Shown: positions 48,762-58,803, numbered from the stretch's first letter. The stretch is DNA of 64,000 nucleotides from Actinopolyspora lacussalsi (GCA_030803735.1 JAURUC010000001.1:400501-464500); one strand, 5' to 3'. Translations and numbers: made by a program. Notes: generated by a model not told the origin, from the letters alone.

Positions 48762-51095
48762 GTGGATCACGTGAGTCGGCGTGGCCCCGAGAAGGACATC
48801 GACGAATCGGAACTCGAGGTGCACGGCCGCGAGAAATCCGCCGCCGGGGTGCGGGGAGTGGTGGTTTCACTCGCCCGGAGCCTGCGACAGATGGGGCCGG
48901 TACGTACCGCCAGGACCCTGCCGTTGCTGAATCAGCGCAGTGGATTCGACTGCCCCGGTTGTGCGTGGCCCGAACCGAGGGAAGCCGACGGCGGTTCCCG
49001 CAAGTGGGCGGAGTTCTGCGAGAACGGCGCCAAGGCCGTCGCCGAGGAGGCCACCACCCGCACCGTCGGTCCCGACTTCTTCGACAGCCACTCGATCGAC
49101 GATCTCGCCGAACGAACCGACTACTGGCTGGGACAGCAGGGGCGCCTGACCCAGCCGGTGATCCGGCGCGAGGGGGACACCCACTACCGCCCGATCGACT
49201 GGCAGCGGGCGTTCGAGGTCATAGCGGACAAGCTCCGCGAGATCGGGCCGGAGCGCACCTCGTTCTACACCTCGGGGCGGGCGAGCAACGAGGCGGCCTT
49301 CTGCTACCAGCTGCTGGCGCGCTCGTTCGGCACCAACAACCTGCCCGACTGCTCGAACATGTGCCACGAGTCCTCCGGAACCGCCCTGAGCGAGACCATC
49401 GGCGTGGGCAAGGGCTCGGTCACCCTCTCCGACATCGAACACGCCGATCTCGTGGTGGTCATGGGGCAGAATCCGGGGACCAACCACCCCCGCATGCTGA
49501 GCTCACTGGAGCGCACCAAGCACAACGGTGGCCGGATCCTGGCGATCAACCCGCTGCCGGAAACCGGATTGATGCGATTCAGCAACCCCCAGAACGTTCG
49601 AGGAGTGGCCGGATCCGGTACTCCGCTCGCCGACGAGTTCGCCCAGATCCGCATCGGCGGTGACCTGGCGCTGTTCAAAGCGATCGGTGCCCTGCTGCTG
49701 CGGTTCGAGGACGAGTCACCCGGCACGGTGCTGGACCGCGAGTTCATCGAGGAACACACGCACGGTTTCGCCGAGTTCGCCGCGCGCGGGCGGGACATCG
49801 ACTGGCAGGAGGTCGAGCGGCTGACCGGCCTGGAGCAGCAGCAGATCGAGCGTATCGCCCGGATGTTCGCCGACTCGCGTTCGACCGTGATCTGTTGGGC
49901 GATGGGTCTCACCCAACACCGGCAGGCCGTCCCCACCATCCGCGAGATCGTCAACGTACAGCTGTTGCGGGGCATGATCGGCAAGCCCGGGGCGGGACTG
50001 TGCCCCGTGCGGGGTCACTCCAACGTGCAGGGCGACCGCACCATGGGGATCTGGGAACGCATGCCGGAATCCTTCCTGTCCGCGCTGGACGAGGAGTTCG
50101 GGCTCTCGGTTCCCCGCGAGCCCGGCCGGGACACGGTGGAGACGTTGCGTGCCATGCACGACGGAAGCTGCACCGCGTTCTTCGGGCTCGGTGGCAACTT
50201 CGCCGCGGCCACACCGGACAGTGCCGCCACCGAGGCCGCACTGCGCGCCTGCGAACTCACCGTGCAGGTCTCCACCAAGCTCAACCGTTCGCACGTGGTT
50301 CCGGGACGGACCGCGCTCATCCTGCCCACGCTCGGTAGAACCGAACGCGATCGGCAGGCCGGCGGGGAGCAGTTCGTCACCGTCGAGGACTCGATGTCGG
50401 TGGTGCACGGCTCCCGGGGACGGCTGGAGCCCGCCTCGCCCGATCTGCTGTCCGAGGTGGCCATCGTGTCCGAACTGGCACGGACGCTGCTCGGCGAGGA
50501 CCATCCGGTTCCGTGGCGGGAGTTCGAGAACGACTACGACCGCGTCCGCGAGAGCATCGCCCGCGTGGTTCCCGGTTGCGCCGGCTACAACGACCGGGTA
50601 CGTGAATCCGACGGATTCGTGCTGCCGCACCCCCCACGTGACAGCAGGACGTTTCCGACCGCCACCGGAAGGGCCAATTTCACGGACAACGTTCCGGACA
50701 TGATCCACGTCCCGGAGGGCAGGCTGCTGCTGCAGAGCCTGCGCAGTCACGATCAGTACAACACCACGATCTACGGGCTCTCGGACCGGTACCGCGGGGT
50801 GGAGAACGCGCGACGCGTCGTGCTGGTCAATCCCGTCGACATCGCCGAACTCGGCCTCGTCGACGGGCAGAGCGTGGACCTCGTCTCGGAGTGGGCGGAC
50901 GGTTCCGGCGGCATCCAGGAACGCAGGGCCGATTCGTTCCGGGTGGTCGGCTACGCGACCCCGCGTGGCTGCGTGGCGGCCTACTATCCGGAGGCCAACC
51001 CGCTGGTTCCGCTGGACTCGGTGGCGGAGTACTCCAACACGCCGGTCTCCAAGGCCGTGGTGGTTCGATTGGAACCCGGCCGGACGGTGGTGTGA
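48762..51095 (+). CDS. YdeP/FdhF-family molybdopterin oxidoreductase
   Basis: 777 aa. C64, C67 and C86 (FDCPGCAWP...EFCENG) replace the four-Cys iron-sulfur motif of classical formate dehydrogenases, the hallmark of the YdeP branch. Molybdopterin-binding segments include NMCHESSGTALSE, VVVMGQNPGTNHPRM and GHSNVQGDRTMG, and a C-terminal cofactor domain follows (NPVDIAELGLVDGQ). The physiological substrate is unknown; E. coli YdeP is linked to acid resistance. An in-frame GTG at 48771, 5 nt after GGGTGG, is an equally good start. Confidence 0.88.
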   Translation: MDHVSRRGPEKDIDESELEVHGREKSAAGVRGVVVSLARSLRQMGPVRTARTLPLLNQRSGFDCPGCAWPEPREADGGSRKWAEFCENGAKAVAEEATTRTVGPDFFDSHSIDDLAERTDYWLGQQGRLTQPVIRREGDTHYRPIDWQRAFEVIADKLREIGPERTSFYTSGRASNEAAFCYQLLARSFGTNNLPDCSNMCHESSGTALSETIGVGKGSVTLSDIEHADLVVVMGQNPGTNHPRMLSSLERTKHNGGRILAINPLPETGLMRFSNPQNVRGVAGSGTPLADEFAQIRIGGDLALFKAIGALLLRFEDESPGTVLDREFIEEHTHGFAEFAARGRDIDWQEVERLTGLEQQQIERIARMFADSRSTVICWAMGLTQHRQAVPTIREIVNVQLLRGMIGKPGAGLCPVRGHSNVQGDRTMGIWERMPESFLSALDEEFGLSVPREPGRDTVETLRAMHDGSCTAFFGLGGNFAAATPDSAATEAALRACELTVQVSTKLNRSHVVPGRTALILPTLGRTERDRQAGGEQFVTVEDSMSVVHGSRGRLEPASPDLLSEVAIVSELARTLLGEDHPVPWREFENDYDRVRESIARVVPGCAGYNDRVRESDGFVLPHPPRDSRTFPTATGRANFTDNVPDMIHVPEGRLLLQSLRSHDQYNTTIYGLSDRYRGVENARRVVLVNPVDIAELGLVDGQSVDLVSEWADGSGGIQERRADSFRVVGYATPRGCVAAYYPEANPLVPLDSVAEYSNTPVSKAVVVRLEPGRTVV

Positions 51096-51214
51096 CGGCC
51101 CGGTCTCCGTACGCGGAACTCGTGAAGCACCACTGCTAGGCTCCTGCCGCGGGTGATCGGCGCTTCCGTGCCGACCACTGTCCGCCGACACCGCCACGAG
51201 AGGTTTGCCCCGCT

Positions 51215-51370
51215 GTGCGTGACTTCCTGCCGATCATCCTGCTCGCGGTCGCGGGCTTCCTGGCCGGCGGTTCCTACTCGATGTGGAAGACCGCGCGGGT
51301 TCCCGCCGTGATACTCGCGGCGGGTGCGGTGCTGGCGCTGGCGGGTGGAGTGCTCTGGATGTCGTGGTGA
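51215..51370 (+). CDS. 51-aa two-TM membrane protein
   Basis: Two hydrophobic helices (residues 4-21 and 29-49) separated by a short loop YSMWKTARVP. GTG start after GAGAGG. Small proteins of this shape recur in Pseudonocardiales; the role is unknown. Confidence 0.6.
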   Translation: MRDFLPIILLAVAGFLAGGSYSMWKTARVPAVILAAGAVLALAGGVLWMSW

Positions 51371-51434
51371 GGCCGGGCCCGCGACGTGGCAGGACCGCGC
51401 CGCGAGCGTCCGGGCTGACCGCTGTGGGTCGTGA

Positions 51435-52805
51435 TCAGATCATCGCGCTCAACAGCAGGACGAATCCGAGTGAGACCACCGATGCCAGCGTCGTCACCAG
51501 GGTGCAGGTCTTCAGCGTTCCCCGGGTGGTCAGTCCGAACAGCCGCTGGAACATCCAGAAGAAGTTGCTGTTGACGTGCACCGCGAACAGTGCTCCGGAA
51601 CCGGCTGCCAGAGCGATCAGCAGCGGTGCGATGTCCGTGCCACCGAGGGCCGGTGCCAGCACGCTGCCCGCGGTGATCGCCGCTACGGAGGTCGACCCGA
51701 TCGTCACGTGCAGCACCACCGCGATGAACCAGGCCAGCAGCAACGGCGACAACGCGTTCGAGGTGAAGTAGCCCGCCAGGATGTCCTCCAGGCCGGTCGC
51801 GGAGATGACTCCGCCCAGCGAACCGCCGATGCCGGTGATGATCAGGATGGGACCGCACTCCCGCAGTCCGTTCCCCACGGCCGAGCTCGCCACCTGCCGG
51901 GAGACACTGCCCCAGGCCAGCGAGTACGCGATGACGACTCCGATGAACAGCGCCACCAGCGGACTACCGAGGAAAGCCAGCGGCCCGGAGGTGATGCCTG
52001 CCACCTTGGCGATCCCGCCTCCCGCGATGAGCAGGATCGTGATGAGCAGCGGTGCCAGCGATACCCCCAGCCCGGGGAGACGCCGTTCCTGCCCGTCCGG
52101 GGTCGTGGCGGTCCCTTCCGAGGCTCCGGCGGATTCCTCGTCCGAGGTCTGCTCCTCGTCGGCCAGTTCGTCCTTGTCACCGTTCCACAGCCCACCGCGC
52201 AGCAACAGCCGGTAGAGGTAGATCGTCACGAGCGCCGTGGGCACCGTCACCAGCAGACCGAACAGCAGCATCCTGCCCAGTGAGACTTGCAGCAGACCGG
52301 CCACGGCCAACGCTCCCGCGCCGGGGACTACCAGCACCAGCCCCAGCTCCGATCCCAGGATCAGCGCGGCGCCCATAGCGGCCCTGCCGTCCCGTCTGAT
52401 CCGCGGCGCGATGGAACGTCCCAGCGGTGCCGTCAGCACGAGCAGCACGTCGGTGTAGATGGCCGGAAAGATACTGCTCATCGCGGTACCGAAGACGTAC
52501 GGCGACCGTTCGGCGCCGAAGATCCGCAGTAATCCCTCGGTCAACCGGCGTAACGCACCGGTGACCGAGAGCAACGAGCCGAGTAGGACGCCGAAGGTGA
52601 TCAACAGGCCGATGTCGGTCATGATCCCGCCGAAGCCGCTGGTGATCGCTTCGGTGGTGCCGCCGAATCCCAGTCCGGTGGCCAGCCCCAGATAGAGCGA
52701 GCCGCACAGCAGCGCGATCAGCGGTTCGAGCCGAAGTGCGAGGATCAGCAGAATCGTGCCCGCGATCGCCACCCCGGTGTGCAACAGAATCAGCGATTCG
52801 TTCAA
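51435..52805 (-). CDS. GntP-family permease
   Basis: 456 aa, about twelve helices, with an acidic cytoplasmic loop (residues 205-240) in the middle. Family motifs include ALILGSELGLVLVVPGAGAL, HVTIGSTSVAAITAGS and HVNSNFFWMFQRLFGL. GntP members carry gluconate or related hydroxy-acids by proton symport. TTG start with GGAAGG upstream. Divergent from a CitA-type kinase gene, so probably induced by the transported acid. Confidence 0.9.
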   Translation of the reverse strand: MNESLILLHTGVAIAGTILLILALRLEPLIALLCGSLYLGLATGLGFGGTTEAITSGFGGIMTDIGLLITFGVLLGSLLSVTGALRRLTEGLLRIFGAERSPYVFGTAMSSIFPAIYTDVLLVLTAPLGRSIAPRIRRDGRAAMGAALILGSELGLVLVVPGAGALAVAGLLQVSLGRMLLFGLLVTVPTALVTIYLYRLLLRGGLWNGDKDELADEEQTSDEESAGASEGTATTPDGQERRLPGLGVSLAPLLITILLIAGGGIAKVAGITSGPLAFLGSPLVALFIGVVIAYSLAWGSVSRQVASSAVGNGLRECGPILIITGIGGSLGGVISATGLEDILAGYFTSNALSPLLLAWFIAVVLHVTIGSTSVAAITAGSVLAPALGGTDIAPLLIALAAGSGALFAVHVNSNFFWMFQRLFGLTTRGTLKTCTLVTTLASVVSLGFVLLLSAMI

Positions 52806-53039
52806 CTGCCCAGCCTTCCATGGTCGCGACGGTTAACACCGTGTTGCGGTTGGCAATGTCGTTTCGGAACCATCGGTCGATGTCCACGCGGTGTCAGCGT
52901 TGTGTTCATTTCGTTCACCGGGCCGATCGCGGTTCGGGCGGCTCGGAAACTCGGACAGCCGTGGCCGAAAACCCTCGTCGCGCCGCCGAACCGGGGTTTC
53001 GGCAGCCGTGTCAACCGCAGTCCCGACAGGAGAGCCGTA

Positions 53040-54689
53040 GTGATCGTCGACCACCGGAGTCGTGTCCGTGACCGTGCCGATCGCGGCACGCGCTGGAGTC
53101 TGGCTCGTCGACTGTTCGTGTTGCAGATCGTGATCGTGCTCGTCGTGGTGCTGTCGGGAGCCTACCTGGCCTGGTACAGCGCACGGTCGCGGAACCAGCA
53201 GGCCGCCCGGGACGAGGTGCGGGCCGTGGCCGAGACGTTGGCGACCACTCCCCTGGTGAGTTCGGCGCTGGACTCCGCCGATCCCAGCGCCCGATTACAG
53301 CCGGTGGCGCGGCGAGTTACCTCCCGCTCGGGCGTGGACTTCGTGACGATCATGAACACCCGCGGCATCCGCTACACCCATCCGGAGCCGCAGCGGATCG
53401 GGGAACGGTTCTGGGGGCACATCGGACCGGCACTGCGTGGGAACACGTTCACCGAGACCTACACCGGCACGCTGGGCCCTTCGGTACGGGCGGTGGCTCC
53501 CGTGGTGGGCAGGCAGGGCGAGGTCAGGGCGCTGGTCAGCGTGGGGATCAGGGTTCGCGCACTGAGCCGCAGGCTGCGGGACCAGCTGCGTGCCCTGCTG
53601 CTGGTGGCCTGCGGTGCCCTGCTGTTCGGTGGGCTGGCGACCTACGCGGTCAGCGTGCGCATGCGCGGCCACACCCACGGGCTCACTCCCGCCGAGCTGA
53701 GCGGTATGTACGAGTACCACGAAGCAGTCCTGCACACGGTCGGCGAAGGACTGCTGCTGATCTCGCCCGACGGGGTCGTGACGTTGTGCAACGACGGAGC
53801 GGCGACGCTGCTGGGACTCGGGAGCGAACACGTGGCGGGACGTCGGGTCGACTCCCTCGGGCTGCCCGGAGCGCTACTCGGAGTGCTGTCGAACGGTGCG
53901 CCGGTGCGGGACGAACCGCATCTCGTCGAGGACCGGGTTCTGCTGGTGACCGTCGAAGCCGCCCACTCGGACCGGGCGCTGGGTAACGTCGTCACCCTGC
54001 GGGACCATACCGAGCTGCGCACGCTGAACCGCGAGTTGGACACCCTGCGCGGATTCTCGGAATCACTGCGTTCGCGGGCACACGAGTCGGCGAACCGGCT
54101 GCACACCATAGTTTCGCTGGTCGAACTCGGTCGTACCGAACAGGCGGTGGAGTTCGCTACCTCGGAGTTGCGCACCGCGCAGCAGCTCACGGATCGAGTG
54201 GTCGGCGCCGTTGACGAACCTGTGCTCACCGCCCTGTTGCTGGGCAAGTCGGCCCAGGCGCGCGAGCGTGGCGTGGAGGTCAGGATCACCGAGGACACCC
54301 ACGTCGCCTCGGTGCCGCGCGTCGGTTCCCGCGATCTGGTCACCATTCTGGGCAATCTGATCGACAACGCGGTGGAGGCGGTGCTCCTGGCCGAGAACCG
54401 GGCACCCGTGGTGGCGGTGACCGTTCGTGCCGAGCGGGACTCGTTGTCGCTGCGAGTGGCCGACAACGGTTCCGGAGTCGATGTCGAGGACACGCGGATG
54501 CTGTTCCGCGACGGGCACTCCGGGAAGGACGAGCGGCGAGGAATCGGACTCGCGCTGGTGGGACGAAGCGTGCGACGTCACGGTGGGTGGATCGAGGTAC
54601 GCAACGGTTCCGAGGGGCTGGGGGGCGCGGTCTTCACCGTGCGACTGCCGCTGGAGTACTCCCGGCCCGACGAGCCGGGTAACACGTGA
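53040..54689 (+). CDS. CitA/DcuS-type sensor histidine kinase
   Basis: 549 aa. Transmembrane helices at about 24-46 and 184-206 bracket an extracytoplasmic Cache-like sensor (GVDFVTIMNTRGIRYTHP...). A PAS domain (about 225-325), a SpoOB-type dimerisation helix with phospho-His H348 (RAHESANRLHTIVSLVELG) and a HATPase domain (NLIDNAVEAV, VADNGSGV, GIGLALV) follow. Family members sense external carboxylates. The GTG at 53040 follows GGAGAG. Likely controls the divergent GntP permease. Confidence 0.92.
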   Translation: MIVDHRSRVRDRADRGTRWSLARRLFVLQIVIVLVVVLSGAYLAWYSARSRNQQAARDEVRAVAETLATTPLVSSALDSADPSARLQPVARRVTSRSGVDFVTIMNTRGIRYTHPEPQRIGERFWGHIGPALRGNTFTETYTGTLGPSVRAVAPVVGRQGEVRALVSVGIRVRALSRRLRDQLRALLLVACGALLFGGLATYAVSVRMRGHTHGLTPAELSGMYEYHEAVLHTVGEGLLLISPDGVVTLCNDGAATLLGLGSEHVAGRRVDSLGLPGALLGVLSNGAPVRDEPHLVEDRVLLVTVEAAHSDRALGNVVTLRDHTELRTLNRELDTLRGFSESLRSRAHESANRLHTIVSLVELGRTEQAVEFATSELRTAQQLTDRVVGAVDEPVLTALLLGKSAQARERGVEVRITEDTHVASVPRVGSRDLVTILGNLIDNAVEAVLLAENRAPVVAVTVRAERDSLSLRVADNGSGVDVEDTRMLFRDGHSGKDERRGIGLALVGRSVRRHGGWIEVRNGSEGLGGAVFTVRLPLEYSRPDEPGNT

Positions 54690-54927
54690 GCCTCGCCCGA
54701 TGTGAGCCACCAGCCAGGAGAGTGGGCGAGGTTCCTCGAGAGCGCCCCGTGGAAACCGAACGGACAACGCCTCCCACCGCTAACCGCACGACAACCGGTG
54801 CGCTCGTGTGACATGCTTCCCGCTGCCGTTGCCGGGTCGAGGAAGCGGACTGCCGTGCGGTCCCGCGCCGTCGCGGTGGTGCGGTCGCCTCGCCCGGCGG
54901 GAAGTGACGTAGCGGTGAGGAATTCGG

Positions 54928-55626
54928 ATGATTTCGGTGCTGGTGGTCGAGGACGACGAGGTGGCCGGTGAGGCACACGAGACCTGTGCCAACGGCGTCG
55001 CCGGATTTCGGGTGGTCGGGCGTGTCCGCACCGGTCAGGAAGCGCTGCGTTTCCTGACGCACACCGCTGTGGACCTCGTGCTGCTCGACCTGCGACTGCC
55101 CGACATGGACGGACTGCGGGTCAGCAGGATGCTGCGTACCCGGGGCAGCAGGACCGATGCCATAGCGGTCACCTCGGCGCGTGATCTCGACCGGGTCCGC
55201 GAGTCGGTCTCCAGCGGCGTCGTGCAGTACCTGCTCAAACCGTTCACCTTCGCGGCCCTGCGGGAGAAGTTGCGCAACTACGCGCGGTTCCGGGACGAGC
55301 TGTCCCGGGGCGGGGCCGTCAACGGTCAGCACGAGATCGATCGCGTGTTCGCCACGCTGCGCGACAACGAGCGCCAGGAACTGCCCAAGGGAATGGACGA
55401 ACAGACGCTGACGTCCGTGGCGTCGGCACTGCGCGAGAGCGGGGACGGTGCCTCAGCCGGGACGGTGGGAAAACTGGCCGGTGTTTCCCGGGTGACGGCG
55501 CGCAGGTATCTGGAGTACCTGGTCGAGCGCGACATGGCACGGCGGTCGCCGAGACACGGTGGTGTCGGACGACCCGAGCTGATCTACCGTGCCGACCTCG
55601 ACGACACGGACGGAGCGGTTCCGTGA
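54928..55626 (+). CDS. CitB/DcuR-type response regulator
   Basis: 232 aa. The receiver domain has an acidic pocket (VVEDDEVAGE), phospho-acceptor D54 (LLDLRLPDMDG) and LLKPF. The C-terminal region (about residues 140-225) is the DcuR-type HTH (SAGTVGKLAGVSRVTARRYL). Partner of the adjacent kinase; 238 bases without a gene separate them. Confidence 0.92.
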   Translation: MISVLVVEDDEVAGEAHETCANGVAGFRVVGRVRTGQEALRFLTHTAVDLVLLDLRLPDMDGLRVSRMLRTRGSRTDAIAVTSARDLDRVRESVSSGVVQYLLKPFTFAALREKLRNYARFRDELSRGGAVNGQHEIDRVFATLRDNERQELPKGMDEQTLTSVASALRESGDGASAGTVGKLAGVSRVTARRYLEYLVERDMARRSPRHGGVGRPELIYRADLDDTDGAVP

Positions 55627-55631
55627 GTCGC

Positions 55632-56093
55632 TCAGAGCCCGCCGTCGGATTTCGGCCGGAGCCGTGGCGCGGCGGGGCCGCTGGCAGCCATCCAGTCGTC
55701 AGGGTTGTGCAGCGAGCAGGTGTTCAACGACAGACAGCCGCAGCCGATGCAACCGGTGAGCCGGTCCCGCAGCCGTTGCAGCCCGTCGATGCGGGCATCG
55801 AGCTCGTCGCGCCAGCGCTCCGACAGCTTCGCCCAGTCCGCTCTGCTCGGAGCGTGATCGTCCGGCAGGGTCCGCAGCGCGTCCGCGATGTCCTCCAGGC
55901 TCAATCCCACGCGCTGGGCGGCGCGGATGAACGCCAGTCGTCGCAGCACGCTTCGCTCGTAACGTCGTTGGTTGCCGCTCGTGCGCGTCGACCTGATCAG
56001 CCCGCGGTCTTCGTAGAACCGAAGTGCCGTGGTCGCTATTCCACTGCGTTCGGCGAGTTCACCGATGGTCAGCTTGGCGGCGGGTTTCGACAC
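55632..56093 (-). CDS. soxR: Redox-sensitive MerR-family activator SoxR
   Basis: 153 aa. An N-terminal MerR wHTH (LTIGELAERSGIATTALRFYEDRGL), a dimerisation helix and the [2Fe-2S] cluster motif CIGCGCLSLNTC near residue 125. Actinobacterial SoxR proteins respond to redox-active metabolites. The -10 TATGCT is 6 nt before the GTG start (leaderless). Ends 5 bases from the convergent response-regulator gene. Confidence 0.93.
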   Translation of the reverse strand: MSKPAAKLTIGELAERSGIATTALRFYEDRGLIRSTRTSGNQRRYERSVLRRLAFIRAAQRVGLSLEDIADALRTLPDDHAPSRADWAKLSERWRDELDARIDGLQRLRDRLTGCIGCGCLSLNTCSLHNPDDWMAASGPAAPRLRPKSDGGL

Positions 56094-56225
56094 TCCGCCA
56101 GCATAACGAGTGCGGCAGTGGGAGTGGTCGACTACGCGAATTCGATCGGGTGCGTATGGTGTGGCCCCGGCGGTGGAGGCGCCGTCCTGGCACGCGGCTG
56201 TTCCGGGAGCGGGTAGGCTGGTCAC

Positions 56226-56855
56226 GTGCCACGAGTCGTCGTACTGGACTACGGATCCGGCAATCTTCGTTCGGCCGAGCGTGCCCTGGAACACGCGGGT
56301 GCGCGAGTCGAGGTGAGTGACGATCACCGTACGGCGATGGAAGCCGACGGTCTCGTCGTTCCCGGCGTCGGTGCCTTCTCCGCCTGCATGCGCGGGCTGC
56401 TCGAAGTGGGTGGTGACGAACTCGTCGACCGGCGACTGGCCGAGAACCGGCCCGTGCTCGGTATCTGCGTCGGGATGCAGATCCTGTTCCAACGAGGGGT
56501 CGAGCACGGCGTGTCCGCCGAGGGAGTCGGCCGGTGGCCGGGTGCCGTGGAACCGTTGCGGGCGGAGGTGCTTCCCCACATGGGGTGGAACACGGTGACC
56601 GCGCCCTCCGACAGCGTGCTGTTCGCCGGAATGGACCCCGACACCAGGTTCTACTTCGTCCACTCCTTCGCCGCCCGTGGCTGGGAGGAGCACGCCGGAG
56701 AGCCGAGTAGCCGGCGGAGATCGGTGTGGGCCGAACACGGCGAGCCGTTCCTGGCCGCGGTGGAGGACGGTGCCCTGATGGCGACCCAGTTCCATCCCGA
56801 GAAGTCCGGTGCCGCGGGAAGCGCCCTGCTGCGTAACTGGTTGGAAACGCTGTGA
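56226..56855 (+). CDS. hisH: Imidazole glycerol phosphate synthase, glutamine amidotransferase subunit
   Basis: 209 aa class I glutaminase. The catalytic Cys is in [10 protein letters not shown] and the His/Glu pair in [16 protein letters not shown] is conserved. Works with HisF. The -10 TAGGCT is 6 nt before the GTG, so this second his block has its own leaderless promoter. Overlaps the next gene by 4 bases. Confidence 0.95.
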   Translation: MPRVVVLDYGSGNLRSAERALEHAGARVEVSDDHRTAMEADGLVVPGVGAFSACMRGLLEVGGDELVDRRLAENRPVLGICVGMQILFQRGVEHGVSAEGVGRWPGAVEPLRAEVLPHMGWNTVTAPSDSVLFAGMDPDTRFYFVHSFAARGWEEHAGEPSSRRRSVWAEHGEPFLAAVEDGALMATQFHPEKSGAAGSALLRNWLETL

Positions 56856-57067
56856 GCGCACGTCGGCACGGGCTGATGCGTCCCGGTGGTGCAGCCAGAG
56901 TGGTGGCGTTCGTGCTGTGCTTCGGCATGGTCGTCGGGTTCGCCGCCACGTCGCTGCTGGCGGCAGGGGTGTCCGGCTGGTTGGTGATCTCCGTGTCTCT
57001 GCTGGTGCTCGCTGTTCCGGTCGGGGCCGCGCTGTACTCGGGTGGCCGTTCGCGAGGGCGGCGCTGA
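56852..57067 (+). CDS. Small two-TM protein within the his block
   Basis: 71 aa. Two hydrophobic helices (about residues 15-37 and 41-62) and a basic tail GGRSRGRR. Coupled to hisH by a GTGA overlap. A small membrane protein at this place is common in related actinobacteria; its role is unknown. Confidence 0.7.
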   Translation: MSARRHGLMRPGGAARVVAFVLCFGMVVGFAATSLLAAGVSGWLVISVSLLVLAVPVGAALYSGGRSRGRR

Positions 57068-57144
57068 GCGCGACCGGTTCGGCCGCCGCGACCACCGTCA
57101 CGGCCGGCGGCGTGGTCGTGGCCGGCTCGTCGTAGGCTTGGGAC

Positions 57145-57879
57145 GTGACTTTCACGCTGCTTCCCGCTGTTGACGTTGCCGATGGGCAGGCCGTGCGTCT
57201 GGTGCAGGGTGCCGCGGGCACCGAGACCTCCTACGGGGATCCGTTGCAAGCCGCGTTGGCGTGGCAGCGGGCGGGGGCGGAGTGGGTTCACCTCGTGGAT
57301 CTGGACGCCGCCTTCGGACGTGGCTCGAACCGGGAACTGCTCGCCGACGTGGTCGCGAAACTGGACGTCGACGTCGAGCTCTCCGGTGGTATCCGGGACG
57401 ACGATTCGTTGCGCGCCGCGCTGGACACCGGTTGCGCCAGGGTGAACCTCGGTACGGCCGCGCTGGAGGATCCGGAGTGGACCGCGAGAGTGGTCGCCGA
57501 GCACGGTCAGCGCGTCGCGGTCGGTCTGGACGTGCGGATCGGCGAGCGGGGCCACCGGTTGGCAGCGCGCGGTTGGACACGCGACGGCGGGGACCTGTGG
57601 GAGGTGCTCGACAGGTTGGACGCCGCCGGCTGCTGTCGCTACGTGGTCACCGATGTCAGCAAGGACGGCACGCTGGGCGGCCCGAACCTGTCGTTGCTCC
57701 GTGCCGTCTGCGAGCACACGTCCGCGCCGGTGGTGGCCTCCGGCGGTGTCTCCACTGTGGATGATCTGGTCGCGCTCGCCGGGCTGGAGCCGTTCGGGCT
57801 CGAGGGCTCGATCGTGGGCAAGGCGTTGTACGCGGGCAACTTCACCCTCCCCGAGGCACTCGAAGCCGTCAGGGGATGA
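57145..57879 (+). CDS. priA: Phosphoribosyl isomerase, HisA/PriA type
   Basis: 244 aa TIM barrel. The two catalytic aspartates are in [10 protein letters not shown] and [13 protein letters not shown], and the phosphate loops are SGGI and SGGVS. In actinobacteria this enzyme (PriA) performs both the HisA and TrpF isomerisations; no separate trpF is seen beside the trp genes here, which agrees. The -10 TAGGCT is 6 nt before the GTG (leaderless). Confidence 0.92.
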   Translation: MTFTLLPAVDVADGQAVRLVQGAAGTETSYGDPLQAALAWQRAGAEWVHLVDLDAAFGRGSNRELLADVVAKLDVDVELSGGIRDDDSLRAALDTGCARVNLGTAALEDPEWTARVVAEHGQRVAVGLDVRIGERGHRLAARGWTRDGGDLWEVLDRLDAAGCCRYVVTDVSKDGTLGGPNLSLLRAVCEHTSAPVVASGGVSTVDDLVALAGLEPFGLEGSIVGKALYAGNFTLPEALEAVRG

Positions 57880-58029
57880 GCACGGGCAGCGGCGGCGTCG
57901 ACCACGGTCGTGGTGATTCCGCGCGAAATCACCACGACGTTCGGCCTCCGAACCCGCCCGCACCCGATCGCCGAAACGGGTCACCGAAGCCGGCGAACCG
58001 CTCCACCGGCGGACACTTATGCTGGTGGT

Positions 58030-58803
58030 ATGGCGGTCGCTGTGCGTGTGATCCCCTGTCTGGACGTCGACCAGGGGCGAGTGGTCAAGGGAGTCAATTT
58101 CACCGGGCTGGTCGATGCGGGGGATCCGGTGGAGTTGGCCCGTCGCTACGACGGCGAGTGGGCCGACGAGCTGACCTTCCTCGACGTCACGGCCTCCTCC
58201 GCAGACCGGGAAACCACCTACGACGTGGTTCGTGGCACGGCCGACCAGGTTTTCATTCCGCTGACGGTGGGAGGCGGGGTGCGCGGGCCCGATGACGTGG
58301 ACCGGCTGCTCCGCGCCGGGGCGGACAAGGTCAGCCTCAACACCGCGGCGATCGCCGATCCGGAACTTCTCCGCACGGCGTCGCGCCGGTTCGGCGCACA
58401 GTGCGTGGTGCTGTCCGTCGATGCCAGGAGGGTTCCGTCCGACGGCACGGAAACCGCCTCCGGGTTCGAGGTCACCACGCACGGCGGTCGCAGGGGAACC
58501 GGGATCTGCGCGGTGGAGTGGGCGGCCAGAGCCGAACGACTCGGTGTCGGTGAGGTACTGCTCAACTCCATGGACGCGGACGGCACCAAGGCGGGGTTCG
58601 ACCTGGAGATGATCCGTGCCGTGCGTGCCGCCGTCCGGGTTCCGCTCATCGCGAGTGGTGGCGCGGGAGAGGTGGGGCACTTCGCGCCTGCCGTGCACGC
58701 CGGAGCGGACGCCGTACTGGCCGCCAGTGTTTTCCACTTCGGTGAACTGACCATCGAGCAAGTCAAGAACGCCATGCGAGCGGAGGGGATCACGGTCCGA
58801 TGA
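58030..58803 (+). CDS. hisF: Imidazole glycerol phosphate synthase, cyclase subunit
   Basis: 257 aa TIM barrel. [18 protein letters not shown] begins the barrel with the catalytic Asp; the second is in [18 protein letters not shown] 58030 is fixed by a TATGCT -10 exactly 6 nt upstream. The stop overlaps the hisI ATG (ATGA). Confidence 0.96.
   Translation: MAVAVRVIPCLDVDQGRVVKGVNFTGLVDAGDPVELARRYDGEWADELTFLDVTASSADRETTYDVVRGTADQVFIPLTVGGGVRGPDDVDRLLRAGADKVSLNTAAIADPELLRTASRRFGAQCVVLSVDARRVPSDGTETASGFEVTTHGGRRGTGICAVEWAARAERLGVGEVLLNSMDADGTKAGFDLEMIRAVRAAVRVPLIASGGAGEVGHFAPAVHAGADAVLAASVFHFGELTIEQVKNAMRAEGITVR

Noticed and set aside
48517..48870. 117-codon reverse open frame before the YdeP-like gene
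   Set aside because: No ribosome site, Arg/Pro/Ser-rich composition and overlap with the start of the forward gene; possibly a decayed sequence but unsupported.
56094..57221. Upstream extension of the soxR reading frame
   Set aside because: MerR homology starts at the GTG at 56093, which has a -10 hexamer 6 nt before it; the extension is antisense to hisH and priA.
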